Positions 45,331 through 54,643 of a stretch of 64,000 bases of DNA are shown here, in pieces. The notes below the pieces were generated by a model. It did no database searches. It was not told the DNA's origin and worked only from the letters and a program-made list of their open reading frames with translations. How positions within the stretch are numbered: position 1 is the first letter of the stretch; the number at the start of each line of letters is the position of its first letter. The translations under genes and the position numbers were made by a program. The DNA lies in NCBI GenBank assembly GCA_963725275.1, contig CAVRXS010000006.1, positions 1 to 64,000 of the forward strand, read 5' to 3'. The stretch comes from Bog-756 sp963725275 (GTDB lineage: Bacteria > Actinomycetota > Acidimicrobiia > Acidimicrobiales > RAAP-2).

Positions 45331-45672
45331 CTACTCCTCCTGTGTTGCCTGCTTGAGGTCCTGCACGTACTCGTCCAGCCGGTCGAAGCTCTCGTTCCAG
45401 AACCGCTCGAAGCCGCCGGTCCACTCGTGAACCGGTCGCAGCCCGCGGGCGTCGAGGCCATAGAGGCGTTGCTTGCCTGCCTTGCGGTCCCGCACCAGTC
45501 CGACCTCCCGGAGCACCCGCAGGTGTTTCGACGCCCCCGGCTGGGTCATCCCCAGCTCCTGGGCCAACTCGGTCACCGGCCCCTCACCCGCCCGCAGCAG
45601 CATCAGGATCTCTCGGCGCTGCTGCTCGGCGATTGCGTTGAAGACGTCCGACGTCGTCGCTGCTCGTGCCAT
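45331..45672 (-). CDS. ArsR-family transcription regulator
   Basis: 113 residues from ATG 45672, chosen because it follows the promoter directly. Winged-helix: EQQRREILMLLRAGEGPVTE, recognition helix LGMTQPGASKHLRVLREVGL, wing DRKAGKQRLYGLDA. No metal cysteines seen, so this belongs to the ArsR group controlling SRPBCC genes. The promoter contains an operator-like palindrome, implying self-repression. Confidence 0.87.
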   Translation of the reverse strand: MARAATTSDVFNAIAEQQRREILMLLRAGEGPVTELAQELGMTQPGASKHLRVLREVGLVRDRKAGKQRLYGLDARGLRPVHEWTGGFERFWNESFDRLDEYVQDLKQATQEE

Positions 45673-45678
45673 GGCGCA

Positions 45679-45706
45679 ATCATATTCCGATATCGGCATG
45701 TGTCAA
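45679..45706 (-). promoter_or_regulatory. ArsR operon promoter with operator in the spacer, leaderless
   Basis: On the minus strand, TTGACA (45701-45706), 16-base spacer and TATGAT (45679-45684) form a near-consensus promoter. The spacer contains the perfect palindrome CCGATATCGG (45687-45696). The -10 ends six bases before ATG 45672, so transcription probably starts at the initiator codon. Binding of ArsR there would block RNA polymerase directly. Confidence 0.75.
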
Positions 45707-46201
45707 GCGGGAGGAATCAGGCGAGTCTTGTCAGATGACGATCGTGACCCTTGTCAGCGGCTGCGGAAACGCGTATCCCGGAGACAGCACGCGCGACGGC
45801 GGCGGGCAGGGAGGGCGATGGGTGAGAGGGTCGCCGTGCCACGCGACCTGCTGATCACCACCCTCTGATTCGCTGGGTCGTTCGATGAGCTTGCCGTTCC
45901 TGACGCCGGGCCGGCACCGACCAGCGCGACGAGGTGGGGTGCGTTCACGGCCCGCAACCGGGACTGTACTGATTCGATGAGCCCAAACACCACCGCGACC
46001 GCGCCAGCGACTCACCAAACACCCCGGCTTCCGCCTTGGGGCCGCCGACGGGCCGAGGATTCAGTGGCCATGACTCGGTCGTTCGCTCCAAACCGACCAC
46101 TGGTGCTGATCCGCCCTCATTTCCTGAGGTGAGAGGTAGCGGAGTGTCAACGCCTGTTGCGATCCCACACCATCACAGGAGCCGGAAATAGATTTCCGGG
46201 C
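45707..46201. other. No gene seen
   Basis: Open frames exist but none has codon bias, ribosome site or family resemblance. It separates the ArsR set from the small HTH gene. Confidence 0.5.
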
Positions 46202-46594
46202 ATGCAGAGGCTGACTGCCGAAGTCATCGACGCGATCCAGGACCTCATCGACGCGGACAGGGCGCTGCGCGAGGCGCTTCGGCGAAATGAACGCATCCTG
46301 GCGCGTGCTCAGAAGTCGCTCCGTTCCGGAATGAGCATCGAGGCGGCCTTTTCGGCGAATCCATCAACCGAAGCACGCGCCACCGCGAACGAAGCATTGG
46401 AGGCAGTGGTTCGGGCGCGCCATCAGGTTCGCGTGAAGGTGGTCAAGGCGGGTCGGTCCGAGGGAATGAGTCTCGGCGAGCTGGCCCGCCAGCTCAATTT
46501 CTCCCGTCAGTTGTGCAGTCGCTACGGCAAGGAGGCCGAGCTGGAACCCTTCGCGTCGGTGGAAGAAGCGGGCGTGCTGACGTACAGCCGATGA
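46202..46594 (+). CDS. Small helical protein with a predicted HTH
   Basis: 130 residues from ATG 46202. Two long helices (IQDLIDADRALREALRRNER, NEALEAVVRARHQVRVKVVK) then a helix-turn-helix (SLGELARQLNFSRQLCSRYG) at the C-terminus. The last 60 residues suggest DNA binding. No family name recognised. Confidence 0.5.
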   Translation: MQRLTAEVIDAIQDLIDADRALREALRRNERILARAQKSLRSGMSIEAAFSANPSTEARATANEALEAVVRARHQVRVKVVKAGRSEGMSLGELARQLNFSRQLCSRYGKEAELEPFASVEEAGVLTYSR

Positions 46595-46639
46595 CAGGGC
46601 CATCGGCGCCGTTGTCCCCTCCTTGAGGGCGGGAGCAAG

Positions 46640-46846
46640 GCCGCCTTCTTCGGGGCATCGGGAACGAGGCACCGGGGTGCGACACCGAACCTGTGGTCGG
46701 GGACATACTGACCGCATCCGCTATCGGCACTCCGCTTGGCTTAGCCTTGATCCACCGATCGACGACCTGGTGAGACACAGAACGAAAGTGATCGGCAATG
46801 CGACGCGGCGAGCCCACGGGGCTGTGAGCTCCTCGTCGGCAGGCAT
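46640..46846 (-). pseudogene. HTH (AlpA/regulator-like) relic
   Basis: On the minus strand the frame from GTG 46817 reads IADHFRSVSHQVVDRWIKAK, then GVPIADAVSMSPTTG, typical of small HTH proteins of the excisionase/MerR-like type; a partial N-terminal segment (MPADEELTAPWARR) in another frame at ATG 46846 would complete it. The broken frame and overlap with the previous gene make this a relic. The remaining gap around the IS1380 left end has no other features. Confidence 0.35.
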
Positions 46847-46921
46847 GGCGCGCTCGATCAAGCCTTCGTGAAGTTCGCTTCGGTTGTCAGCGCCGTCCTG
46901 CGATCGTCTGCGGTGCGCCGG

Positions 46922-48323
46922 CCGCGGAAAGTGGTACTACACGGGGACCGGCGGCAGGGCGCGGAGTAGGTCAAGAGCTCGGGTGAATGCGGCAGCCCAC
47001 GGCCACTCGAGCGGTGCTCGCAGCGTCGGTCGGCCGGAACGGCTGACGAGGCGACCCGGGACCGACAAGAAGCGGGTGCGCACGGTGCGGGCCACGGTGA
47101 GATGGTCCTCGGGGGTGATGTCGCCGAGCAGGACCGTCCAACGCATGACGTCGTGGGCGAGAGCGGCGCACAGGAGCCACGCCGAGTTGGCGAAGAAGTG
47201 CCCCGAGGGGACGTGCTCGAGGCCGGCACCCTCCTTCAGGTCGCGGATGGCCAGTTCGACGGTGGCATGAGCACGGTGGAACTCGTCGACGTCCACCGCC
47301 CTCCCGCCCAAGTCGGTGACGAAGGCGAAGTGCCGCCACTGGGGCCACAGGGTGGCCTGGCGCCCGACCAGCCGGGTGCGGCGGACGATGAGGCGTCGGC
47401 CTTTGTAGTTGCACTCGGCCACCTCGGCCTCGCCGTCGACGGTGTAGTCGATTCGTGTCCAGGCCGAGTCGTTGATGCCCTCGACGGCCCTGGTCACGGC
47501 CGTGATCATGCGCACGCCCATCGTGTAGCCGACGTCGAGCCGCTCCAAGGTGGCCAGGGTGGCGTTGGACCAGAAACCGGAGTCGAAGCGCATGATGAGT
47601 TCGCCTCTGGCCCCGGCCCGGCGCACCCGGGCCACGACCTCTTCGACGAAACGCTGAGCCCCGCGCTGGGTGTTGGCCGCACCTTTGCGCATGCGGACGT
47701 GGAGCACCTCGCCCGTCCACGCCCGGACGGCGATCAAGGGGTGGTAGCCGAGCACCTTGGTGTAGCCATAGCCGGCACCGTGTTTGGCCTTGCCGCACAC
47801 CTCGCAGATGGTGGAGTCGAGGTCGATGACGAGTTGCTCGGACCCCGGTCCCGCCCCGAGGGTCCACGCCCGGCGCAGCGCTTCGCCCAGAACCCGGTCG
47901 AGCTGACGGACGTGGCCGAAGGTGAAGGCCCGGAGGAACGTGCCCAGAGTGGAGGGCGCCATCACCCGGTGACCGAGTACCGACTGGGTGGCCCCCGATC
48001 GCAGTATGTCGGCGTGGTCGATGTGGGAACCTCCCGCCGCCATGGCGTGCACGAGCGTCAGCACCTTGCGTCCCGGCAGGGCCCCGCCGACACGACCAGA
48101 GAGGTCGACGGTGGCGTTGATCAGGCGTTCCAGCCCGAGCCGCACGGTCAACGTGGCCACCAGCAGCAGCCCGGCGTTGGCCACCAGATTGGGCTCGTCG
48201 AAGGTCACCTCGATGCGGTCGATTCCGCGCGATACTTCGGTCACTGAAAGTGCCTCCTTGCTTCTGGGTAAAAACTGCGTCTCGACACCGCAATTTTCCC
48301 AGTCCGGGAGGCACTTTCCGCGG
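46922..48323 (-). mobile_element. IS1380-family insertion sequence
   Basis: 1402 bp with 12-base terminal inverted repeats CCGCGGAAAGTG at 46922-46933 and its complement at 48312-48323. Contains one intact transposase. No target duplication is obvious. The right end lies about ten bases from the cyclase gene stop, suggesting it truncated that gene. Confidence 0.85.
46937..48244 (-). CDS. IS1380-family transposase
   Basis: 435 residues from ATG 48244 region (GTG/ATG ORF). DDE residues: Asp in LVIDLDSTICEVCG, Asp in LIMRFDSGFWSN, Glu in VELAIRDLKEGAGLEH. Cuts and joins IS ends. Full length, no breaks. Confidence 0.92.
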   Translation of the reverse strand: MTEVSRGIDRIEVTFDEPNLVANAGLLLVATLTVRLGLERLINATVDLSGRVGGALPGRKVLTLVHAMAAGGSHIDHADILRSGATQSVLGHRVMAPSTLGTFLRAFTFGHVRQLDRVLGEALRRAWTLGAGPGSEQLVIDLDSTICEVCGKAKHGAGYGYTKVLGYHPLIAVRAWTGEVLHVRMRKGAANTQRGAQRFVEEVVARVRRAGARGELIMRFDSGFWSNATLATLERLDVGYTMGVRMITAVTRAVEGINDSAWTRIDYTVDGEAEVAECNYKGRRLIVRRTRLVGRQATLWPQWRHFAFVTDLGGRAVDVDEFHRAHATVELAIRDLKEGAGLEHVPSGHFFANSAWLLCAALAHDVMRWTVLLGDITPEDHLTVARTVRTRFLSVPGRLVSRSGRPTLRAPLEWPWAAAFTRALDLLRALPPVPV

Positions 48324-48331
48324 AGACGCGG

Positions 48332-49648
48332 CTATCTACTCAGGTCGTTCATCGGTGGATCGAGGCCTTTGAGTTCGTACTCGCCCCGATTTGCGAACGC
48401 GAGACCAGAGCCCGCCACCAGATCGGTGACCGTGCGCGAGACCAACACTTGACTCGGCTCCGCCAACGAAGCGACCCGGGCTCCGATATGCACTCCGATT
48501 CCTCCGAGGTCGGTGCCCCTCTGTACGCATTCACCGGTATGGACCCCGGCACGCAACTCGAGACCGAGTGGCCGAACCGCTTCGGAGGCGGCCACGGCGC
48601 ATTGCACGGCCCGAGCTGGGCCGTCGAACGCGGCGAGGAACCCGTCTCCGGTTGTCTTCACTTCCGTGCCGCGGAACCGGTCGAGCTGGTGCCGCATAAC
48701 CTCGTCATGGTGATCGAGCAGTTCACGCCAGCGTTGATCGCCCAGGTCAGCCGCGCGTCGAGTGGAGTCGACAATGTCAGTGAAGAGAACAGTGGTCAGG
48801 ATTCGGTCGGGGTTGGGCGCGGGTCGTTGTCCGGTCAGAAACTCCTCGATGTCGTCGAAGAACCTCGCCTCGTCCTCTCGAATTGTCAAGTGATCCTCGC
48901 CCGGCAGCTCGAGATACTGCGCGCCTGAGATGTGCTCAGCGAGATACCGGCCGTGCTCCACCGATATCATCGGATCACCGGTGCTATGCACGACGAGCGT
49001 GGGAACACCAATCGTCGGCAGGATCGGTCGCACGTCGATAGCAGCAACCATCTCGACGATGCCCACCATCGCACTTGGGCTCGCACCGTTGCGCTCATAC
49101 CGGGCCAACTGCTCCTGCATCGCCGGGTCGTCTGCCGCGCTGGGGAAGAAGTTGCCCACGACTGCTCCGGTCCCCCACTGCTCCTCGAACATCGCGATGG
49201 TGGGCGCCACTGCCCCCGGTGGATAGCCGAATGGCTGGTCAGCTGATTGGACGAGGCGGGCAAAGGAACCCTGCAGCACGAGAGCCGAGGTGCGGGTCGG
49301 GTAGGTCGCAGCGAAGAGCATGCACATCGGCCCACCCTCCGAGATCCCCCACAGGGAAGCGCAGTCGATCCCCACGGCATCCATCACGGCCCGTACGTCG
49401 TCCATGCGCTGTTCGAGCGTCGGGATTCCGACCGTCCGATCGGAGAGACCGGTTCCCCGCTTGTCGAAGGAAATGACCCGCGCGAAGGACCCGATCTTTC
49501 GCAACGCAGGGCCCGAGAATGGCATGTCCCACGCGAGCTCGACATTGGAGATGAATCCGGGAACCAGTACCACGTCGAGCGGGCCATCGCCCGAGACCTG
49601 GTACGCGATGTGGACGTCGCCACTCTTGGCGTAACGCGTTTCGGGCAT
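48332..49648 (-). CDS. Alpha/beta hydrolase fused to class III adenylate/guanylate cyclase, C-terminus trimmed
   Basis: 438 residues from ATG 49648. N-terminal hydrolase: HIAYQVSGDGPLDVVLVPG, nucleophile SLWGISEGGPMCML. C-terminal cyclase: TTVLFTDIVDSTRRAADLGD with metal Asp, KTTGDGFLAAFDGP, and GIGVHIGARVASLAEPSQVL. It makes cAMP or cGMP, probably in response to a small hydrolase ligand. The usual end G-x-W-x-L is missing; the stop falls nine bases before the IS1380 end, so a few residues may have been lost by insertion. Confidence 0.85.
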   Translation of the reverse strand: MPETRYAKSGDVHIAYQVSGDGPLDVVLVPGFISNVELAWDMPFSGPALRKIGSFARVISFDKRGTGLSDRTVGIPTLEQRMDDVRAVMDAVGIDCASLWGISEGGPMCMLFAATYPTRTSALVLQGSFARLVQSADQPFGYPPGAVAPTIAMFEEQWGTGAVVGNFFPSAADDPAMQEQLARYERNGASPSAMVGIVEMVAAIDVRPILPTIGVPTLVVHSTGDPMISVEHGRYLAEHISGAQYLELPGEDHLTIREDEARFFDDIEEFLTGQRPAPNPDRILTTVLFTDIVDSTRRAADLGDQRWRELLDHHDEVMRHQLDRFRGTEVKTTGDGFLAAFDGPARAVQCAVAASEAVRPLGLELRAGVHTGECVQRGTDLGGIGVHIGARVASLAEPSQVLVSRTVTDLVAGSGLAFANRGEYELKGLDPPMNDLSR

Positions 49649-49882
49649 CACAACCGCCAGCCTTCATCAACTCACACACCAGGTCAACACATTAATTCCT
49701 AATGGCTGTCCCGCTCTGACGACGTTGGAACACGGCCGGCCAGAGGAAGCGATCACACGTCTCGAAGTGTCCTCACGGGCGTGTCAGCCGGTTACCCCAT
49801 GATTCGGGTCAGATGGTCGCGTTAGACCACCTACCAATCCCGAGCAGTGTCCCGAGACCGGTAGGGGTCCAACACCTACTGA

Positions 49883-50515
49883 TCAGAACGTGCCAGTGGT
49901 ACCAGCTGCTCGGATGCTGAGGCTGCTCAAGCCGCCAGCACCGCCACAGTTTCCTGCTGTGAGCCCCCAGATCGTCGTGAACGTCTTGACCGTCTTGATG
50001 GAGAGGGAGGCCGTTGGATTCACGTAGGAACCCGCTCCTGGTCCCGTTGAGTGGAAGGTCAGTGGTGATGCTGCTGCGGTCGACGTGACCTTCACATTGG
50101 GAAGCGCGATGGTCGTGGCAGCGATCGCCGAAGGGGTCCAGCCAACTTTCACAGTGAGCGGGATCGTGTCGGTCTTCGTGGCGAACGTCGCTGCGGGAAG
50201 CAGAGTGGAGCACCGGTTGGCATTCGTGGTGACAAACGTCTTGATAGACGTAACCGCCCCACTGGTCGGCACAGGGACCCCGACCGCACACGGCTTGGCA
50301 ACAGCTTTCAGCTCGATGGTCTCCTTCGGGGCCGTACCCGTTGTCGTCAAGGCCGGGGAGAACTCGATCGACCCGAGCCATGCACCGGCACAGGTCGGGT
50401 GGCCGGTGCCTATGACAGCTGGAGAGGCTCCAGCAACTCCCGCGGGACCTGTGACAACAGCAACTGTCACCAGGGCCAGCAGTGCTGCTCCGCCGATTAG
50501 GGACGATCTACGCAT
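49883..50515 (-). CDS. Secreted protein, paralogue of the next gene
   Basis: 210 residues from ATG 50515. Signal peptide (GGAALLALVTVAVVTGPAGV). Mature part beta-rich with four Cys and a pattern shared with the protein at 50876: ..EFSPALTTTGTAPKE.., NANRCSTLLPAATFATKTDT, SAIAATTIALPNVK. No recognised domain. Predicted exported; function unknown. Confidence 0.7.
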   Translation of the reverse strand: MRRSSLIGGAALLALVTVAVVTGPAGVAGASPAVIGTGHPTCAGAWLGSIEFSPALTTTGTAPKETIELKAVAKPCAVGVPVPTSGAVTSIKTFVTTNANRCSTLLPAATFATKTDTIPLTVKVGWTPSAIAATTIALPNVKVTSTAAASPLTFHSTGPGAGSYVNPTASLSIKTVKTFTTIWGLTAGNCGGAGGLSSLSIRAAGTTGTF

Positions 50516-50875
50516 CTGTCTTTAGCTCCTTGCGTCGATGAAGGTGTGTGGATGCCCCCGCCTGCGGCGACGCTACTCCGCGACTCGAGCGGGCGCTCGG
50601 GCATTGACCTGGATGTCCGGTTCGGCTGTTGTCCAACCGCCGAGTCTCCCGCATCGTGCCACTCGGTTGCAGGAGATGAGCGCCCCTTGGCCCGGTGATC
50701 CAAGACGGCGGGAGGGCAAGAACCCTGAACGCGGTACCCGGAAGGTCACCGGACCTCGGGTGTCGGCGTCTGAACGGGTCAATACGGGCTTCGATGCGAC
50801 GAACGGCGAGGTCCGGGAGGGCGTCGCCCACCGGGACCCCATCCGCTCGTCAGCAACTCACCTGAGCATCATGGT

Positions 50876-51526
50876 TCAGGGCAGGGCGATCAACGAACCG
50901 GGATTGATGAGGAACGTTGGATACGGACCCCATCCTGCCGCGCAGGTGCTGGAGACATTGGTTCTAAGGCCCACCAGGGGATGAACGGACGGAGTGAACG
51001 ACCCTGTCCCCGCCCAGGTTGTGCCCGACGTGGCAGGAAGGACGATGTTGTCCAACGGACTTCCGGAGACGATGTGCGCAGTTCCGCCCGTATACGTGAC
51101 GGTTGTCGGTGCGATTGCCGGCACCGAGATCCAGCTGTAGTGGACTTTGATGACGCCGATGGTGTCCGATCCCTTGAAGACTGCACACTTGTTGGCGAGT
51201 AATCCAGTACTCAGGGGGACCATGGTGCCTATTCCGGTGATGCTGACTCCGGTGATGGTGACCGGAGTCAGTAGTCCAGCGGAATTCGGGGCCTGAGCGG
51301 CAGAGAAGCACCCGCCGGTGGCGGTGGCACCGAACGCGATATGGAGAGGCGTCGCACTTCCCGCCAGGGTCAACGCGGGAGTGAATGTGCCCTTCCCACT
51401 GACACTGCACACGACTGACCCAGTCGCAGCCGGTGCCAGGGCGCCTGCCACGCCAGAGCCGAAGACGCCGAGGAGCGAAGCGGATACTACGAGAACGGCT
51501 GAGACTGCTGTCAATCTACGTTTCAT
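50876..51526 (-). CDS. Secreted protein, paralogue of the previous gene
   Basis: 216 residues from ATG 51526, preceded by AGGGGGAAAC. Signal (LVVSASLLGVFGSGVAGA). Mature domain has the same plan as 49883: FTPALTLAGSATPLHIA, ANKCAVFKGSDTIGVIKVHY, VPAIAPTTVTYTGG, with four Cys. The pair likely arose by tandem duplication. Function unknown; both are extracytoplasmic. Confidence 0.7.
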   Translation of the reverse strand: MKRRLTAVSAVLVVSASLLGVFGSGVAGALAPAATGSVVCSVSGKGTFTPALTLAGSATPLHIAFGATATGGCFSAAQAPNSAGLLTPVTITGVSITGIGTMVPLSTGLLANKCAVFKGSDTIGVIKVHYSWISVPAIAPTTVTYTGGTAHIVSGSPLDNIVLPATSGTTWAGTGSFTPSVHPLVGLRTNVSSTCAAGWGPYPTFLINPGSLIALP

Positions 51527-51777
51527 GTTTCCCCCTGTCCGCCGAGGCAAGCCGGACTCGCATCCGCTTCCGCCGCCGGGAATTCCGCCAGCCTTTGGCC
51601 GCGGAAGAAGCGAATCTCGCCTCGACGCGACCCTAGTAGTTCGGTTGGCCGGCCGCCCGGAGAATTGGGCCGGGAAGCCTACGTGTGTAGGGGTCGGAGG
51701 AGCGAGAGCGAGCTAACAACCCTCGCCCCGTCGCCATGCGCCACGGCAAGGCGCCGGAAGTGGATCCGGCGGTTCAC

Positions 51778-53004
51778 TTAGGCGTCGACAAGTGCCACAG
51801 CCTTGTGGTTATTGGCTTCGAGGTGCCGGCGGGTCATGAGGAGAGCGGCGATCCCCTCGCCCACCGCCGAACCCAGTTGCTTGGTCGAACCCGAACGAAC
51901 GTCGCCTGCGGCGAACACGCCGGCCAAATTGGTTTCCATCGTGGGACTGGTTACGAGAAACCCTCCGGCGTCTCGCTCGACGGCATCACCGAGGAAGCCA
52001 TTGTTGGGATGGAGTCCGATGAACACGAAGGCGGCGGCAGCAGGGAACCGTTGGATTGCGCCGCTGCCTCGATCTCTGACCACGACAGCGGAGAATCTGC
52101 TCTGCTCGCCCTCCAGCTCAATGATATCGACGCCCGTATGAATGTCGAACTTGGGATCAGCCAGAACCCGCTCCTGAAGCAGCGGCGAGGCCGACAGGCT
52201 AGAGCGGGCAAGTACCCGTACCCGATTTGCGAACTCGGACAGGTGCAGCCCCTCCTCCAAGGCTGAGTTGCCGCCTCCGATGACGACCACTTCGTCGGCT
52301 CCCTTGTAGAAAGGCCCGTCGCAGGTGGCGCAGAAGTGGACGCCGGCACCGATGAGTTCCTCCTCGCCAGGAACCTCGAGTCGTCGATACGTCGACCCCG
52401 TGGCCACGATCACGGCGTGCGAGGTGAGCTTCTGGCCAGACGACAATGACGTCACGAGGTCTTGACCGTCGTGCTCTAGGGCGGTCACCGACACCGCCGA
52501 TAGGAGTTCCACCCCGTAGCGACGCGCCTGGGCGACGAAGCGGTCGGCCAGCTCTGCGCCCGAAATCCCGTCAGGAAATCCCGGGTAGTTATCAATTCGA
52601 TCACTGATCCCGGCTTGGCCGCCGAGTGCGCTGGCATCGACGACGATGGCGTCGATTCCTTCCCGGGCGGCGTAGATGGCGGCTGCCAACCCGGCAGGTC
52701 CGCCCCCGATGATGACGAGGTCGTACGCGGACCGATCGGCCTCGACTGCCAGGCCGATGCGAGCGGCCAAGGACTCGTCGCTCGGGTTCACTTCGTGAGT
52801 TCCGTCCCCAAACTCGACCATAGGAATGATTTGTCCACCATCTTGCAGCTCCTTGAGGCGCTCGATCGCCTCGGGCTGGCCTTCGATGTCGACGTAGTCG
52901 TATGGGACCCGGTGGGCGGCGAGGAACCTCTTCACTCGCTTGCAATGGGGACACCAGGGGGCCCCGTACACCGTGATGGTTGGGTCGCCGACAGAGGTCA
53001 TCAT
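51778..53004 (-). CDS. Glutaredoxin-thioredoxin reductase fusion
   Basis: 408 residues from ATG 53004. Residues 1-80 form a glutaredoxin domain with redox pair at 18 and 21 (YGAPWCPHCKRV). Residues ~92-end form thioredoxin reductase: FAD loop LVIIGGGPAGLAAAIYAA, redox pair at 225/228 (HFCATCDGPFY), NADPH loop VVVIGGGNSALEEGLHL. The fusion would pass electrons from NADPH to its own glutaredoxin-like domain. Length and motifs intact. It may serve thiol repair with mycothiol-type metabolism. Confidence 0.9.
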   Translation of the reverse strand: MMTSVGDPTITVYGAPWCPHCKRVKRFLAAHRVPYDYVDIEGQPEAIERLKELQDGGQIIPMVEFGDGTHEVNPSDESLAARIGLAVEADRSAYDLVIIGGGPAGLAAAIYAAREGIDAIVVDASALGGQAGISDRIDNYPGFPDGISGAELADRFVAQARRYGVELLSAVSVTALEHDGQDLVTSLSSGQKLTSHAVIVATGSTYRRLEVPGEEELIGAGVHFCATCDGPFYKGADEVVVIGGGNSALEEGLHLSEFANRVRVLARSSLSASPLLQERVLADPKFDIHTGVDIIELEGEQSRFSAVVVRDRGSGAIQRFPAAAAFVFIGLHPNNGFLGDAVERDAGGFLVTSPTMETNLAGVFAAGDVRSGSTKQLGSAVGEGIAALLMTRRHLEANNHKAVALVDA

Positions 53005-53217
53005 CCGACTTTAGGGGCGGGTCGCTTCGTTGGAGCGGACCGATCGCAACTGCCAACCGAGCGGGTCAATTCTGAGCGTAGGGGCGCACCAAAGGTGCCG
53101 GAGTGTGGCAGCTCGCGGTCAACAAGCACTCGTTGCCAGATCACCCTCCCTGAGCCGGCGTCTGGAGATACCCGGATACTCCTGAGAGGCTATTGGTCGG
53201 AGGCGGGAGGAGGCGTT

Positions 53218-53409
53218 GTGGACGATCATCGAGTTGCGGTTGCCAGTTATCCGTCTGGCCACTGGTGGTTTTGCTCCTGTGGGTTTGTGAGCGGAACCAT
53301 GCATCCGACTATGGAAACCGCCTGCACTGCGGGGAGGAATCATCTCCCTCCGATCGCTCTGCCCGGTGCCCCGTTGCTTCCTCACAGTACCGACCAGCCA
53401 CGGTCATAA
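53218..53409 (+). CDS. 63-residue cysteine-containing small protein
   Basis: GTG 53218 follows a strong site (GGGAGGAGGCGTT) and gives a short protein with WFCSCGFVSGTMHPTMETAC, a C-x-C and a further Cys. Similar small actinobacterial proteins bind a metal via such cysteines, but the pairing is incomplete. No family recognised. Supported mainly by the start signal and the Cys spacing. Confidence 0.4.
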   Translation: MDDHRVAVASYPSGHWWFCSCGFVSGTMHPTMETACTAGRNHLPPIALPGAPLLPHSTDQPRS

Positions 53410-53476
53410 GCGCCTCGCTCCTGGTCATCGGGGGCGCACCCACTCAGAAGGGTTGCGGTTGCGTCGCTGGAGTCGG

Positions 53477-53932
53477 TTAGCCGAGGGTGGGTGCGGCATC
53501 GCCCAGATCAGAGCGCCGACCAGGAGGTATGACGGCCGAAGCGCTAGCGAGAGCGATGAGCTTGCCCTGTTCATGCGTCACTTCAGCACGGCTGACGGCC
53601 ATTCCCCGGCCTCGGTGTACCACTTCGGCCCGTGCGGTGATCAGTCCCCCGTCGGGTGGGACGGGCCGAATGAACTGAACCCGCAGATCCGTTGGGGCCA
53701 ATGCCGTCCCTGCTGGGACAGTTGTCTGAATCGCTGCTCCGAGCACCACGTCCGCGAGACACGCCGTCGCACCACCTAGAACAAAGCCACTCGGCGAGGC
53801 CAACCAGGGGCTGGTCGGCATTGTGAAAGCGCAACTCCCTTCGCTCGCTTCAGTGGGTCCCATGCCCATTAGATGACTGATCGGCGGCCAGGGGAGTTCG
53901 CCGGCAATCAACGCCTGCTTCGGCTTGCCCAT
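53477..53932 (-). CDS. PaaI-type hotdog thioesterase (second half of a tandem pair)
   Basis: 151 residues from ATG 53932, following GGAGAT. Hotdog features: FTMPTSPWLASPSGFVLGG, TALAPTDLRVQFIRPVPPDG, RGRGMAVSRAEVTHEQGKLI. Thioesterases cleave acyl-CoA. In related proteins this is the C-terminal half of a single tandem polypeptide; here the join to the N-terminal half (DQEIW / KPKQALIAGELPW) is broken by one missing base near 53940. Confidence 0.7.
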   Translation of the reverse strand: MGKPKQALIAGELPWPPISHLMGMGPTEASEGSCAFTMPTSPWLASPSGFVLGGATACLADVVLGAAIQTTVPAGTALAPTDLRVQFIRPVPPDGGLITARAEVVHRGRGMAVSRAEVTHEQGKLIALASASAVIPPGRRSDLGDAAPTLG

Positions 53933-54586
53933 ATCTCCTGATCCAGTACTACACCCTGTACCGGTCGCTGGTATGGCGGTATCCAACCATCGTCTTCGGT
54001 CTCCAGGACGGGTATCTCCGCAGGTGGTAGCGGAACATCTGGCACCGGCGGGAAGATCACGCATCGCGAGGTTCCGTGGGCAATCAACCTCCCATCGTCG
54101 TCGGTGACTGAGACCTCCGACAGCGCCATCCGTCTCCCACCGTGGACCACCCGAGCCCTAGCGATCAGATGCCCGCTTCTCGGCACCGGGTGGACGAGAT
54201 TGATGGACAGCTCGGTCGTCGTGTAGCCGGTTGCCGGCGGTAGCAGTGTCTGGATGGCGCAGCCCCAGGGGACCGTCCGCAAGGATGGCGATGGCTCCCG
54301 CGGTCCATAGCCCCTGCGGTGTCGAGAGCCACGGAGAGATCGGCATGACGAATGTCGCACTTCCCGCTCCGATTTCGGTCGGATGCATGCCCGTCAAATA
54401 GCTGATCGGAGGATTAGGGGCCTGGTTCGACAGAAACAGCGTCAACTGCTCGATACCGGGCAATCCCAATAGTTCTGTCGGGAACGCCCCTCCGCGAACA
54501 CTCTCTTGCAGGATCGCTTCGATTGTCACCCAGCTCGTATCTACGTTCGGCACAGATGACGCGAACTCGTTGGTCTCACTTGTCAA
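53908..54586 (-). pseudogene. PaaI-type hotdog thioesterase, first half of the tandem pair, frameshifted
   Basis: Begins ATG 54586 (TIEAILQESVRGGAFPTELL, FVMPISPWLSTPQG) then shifts near 54275 in a CCCC run (one extra base) into the frame WGCAIQTLLPPATGYTTTEL and RRMALSEVSVTDDDGRLIAH, ending at 53908. The corrected protein is a full hotdog domain followed by a linker PPYQRPVQGVVLDQEIW that normally leads to the second domain. Two shifts in one gene again suggest decay or assembly error. Confidence 0.65.
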
Positions 54587-54643
54587 CCTCAGTCGACGCT
54601 AGGCAGCGGATTCGACAGCCACATGCGATTGCGCCCGCTGCGG

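Noticed and set aside
47102..48247. Plus-strand frame over IS1380
   Set aside because: Antisense to the transposase; no family features.
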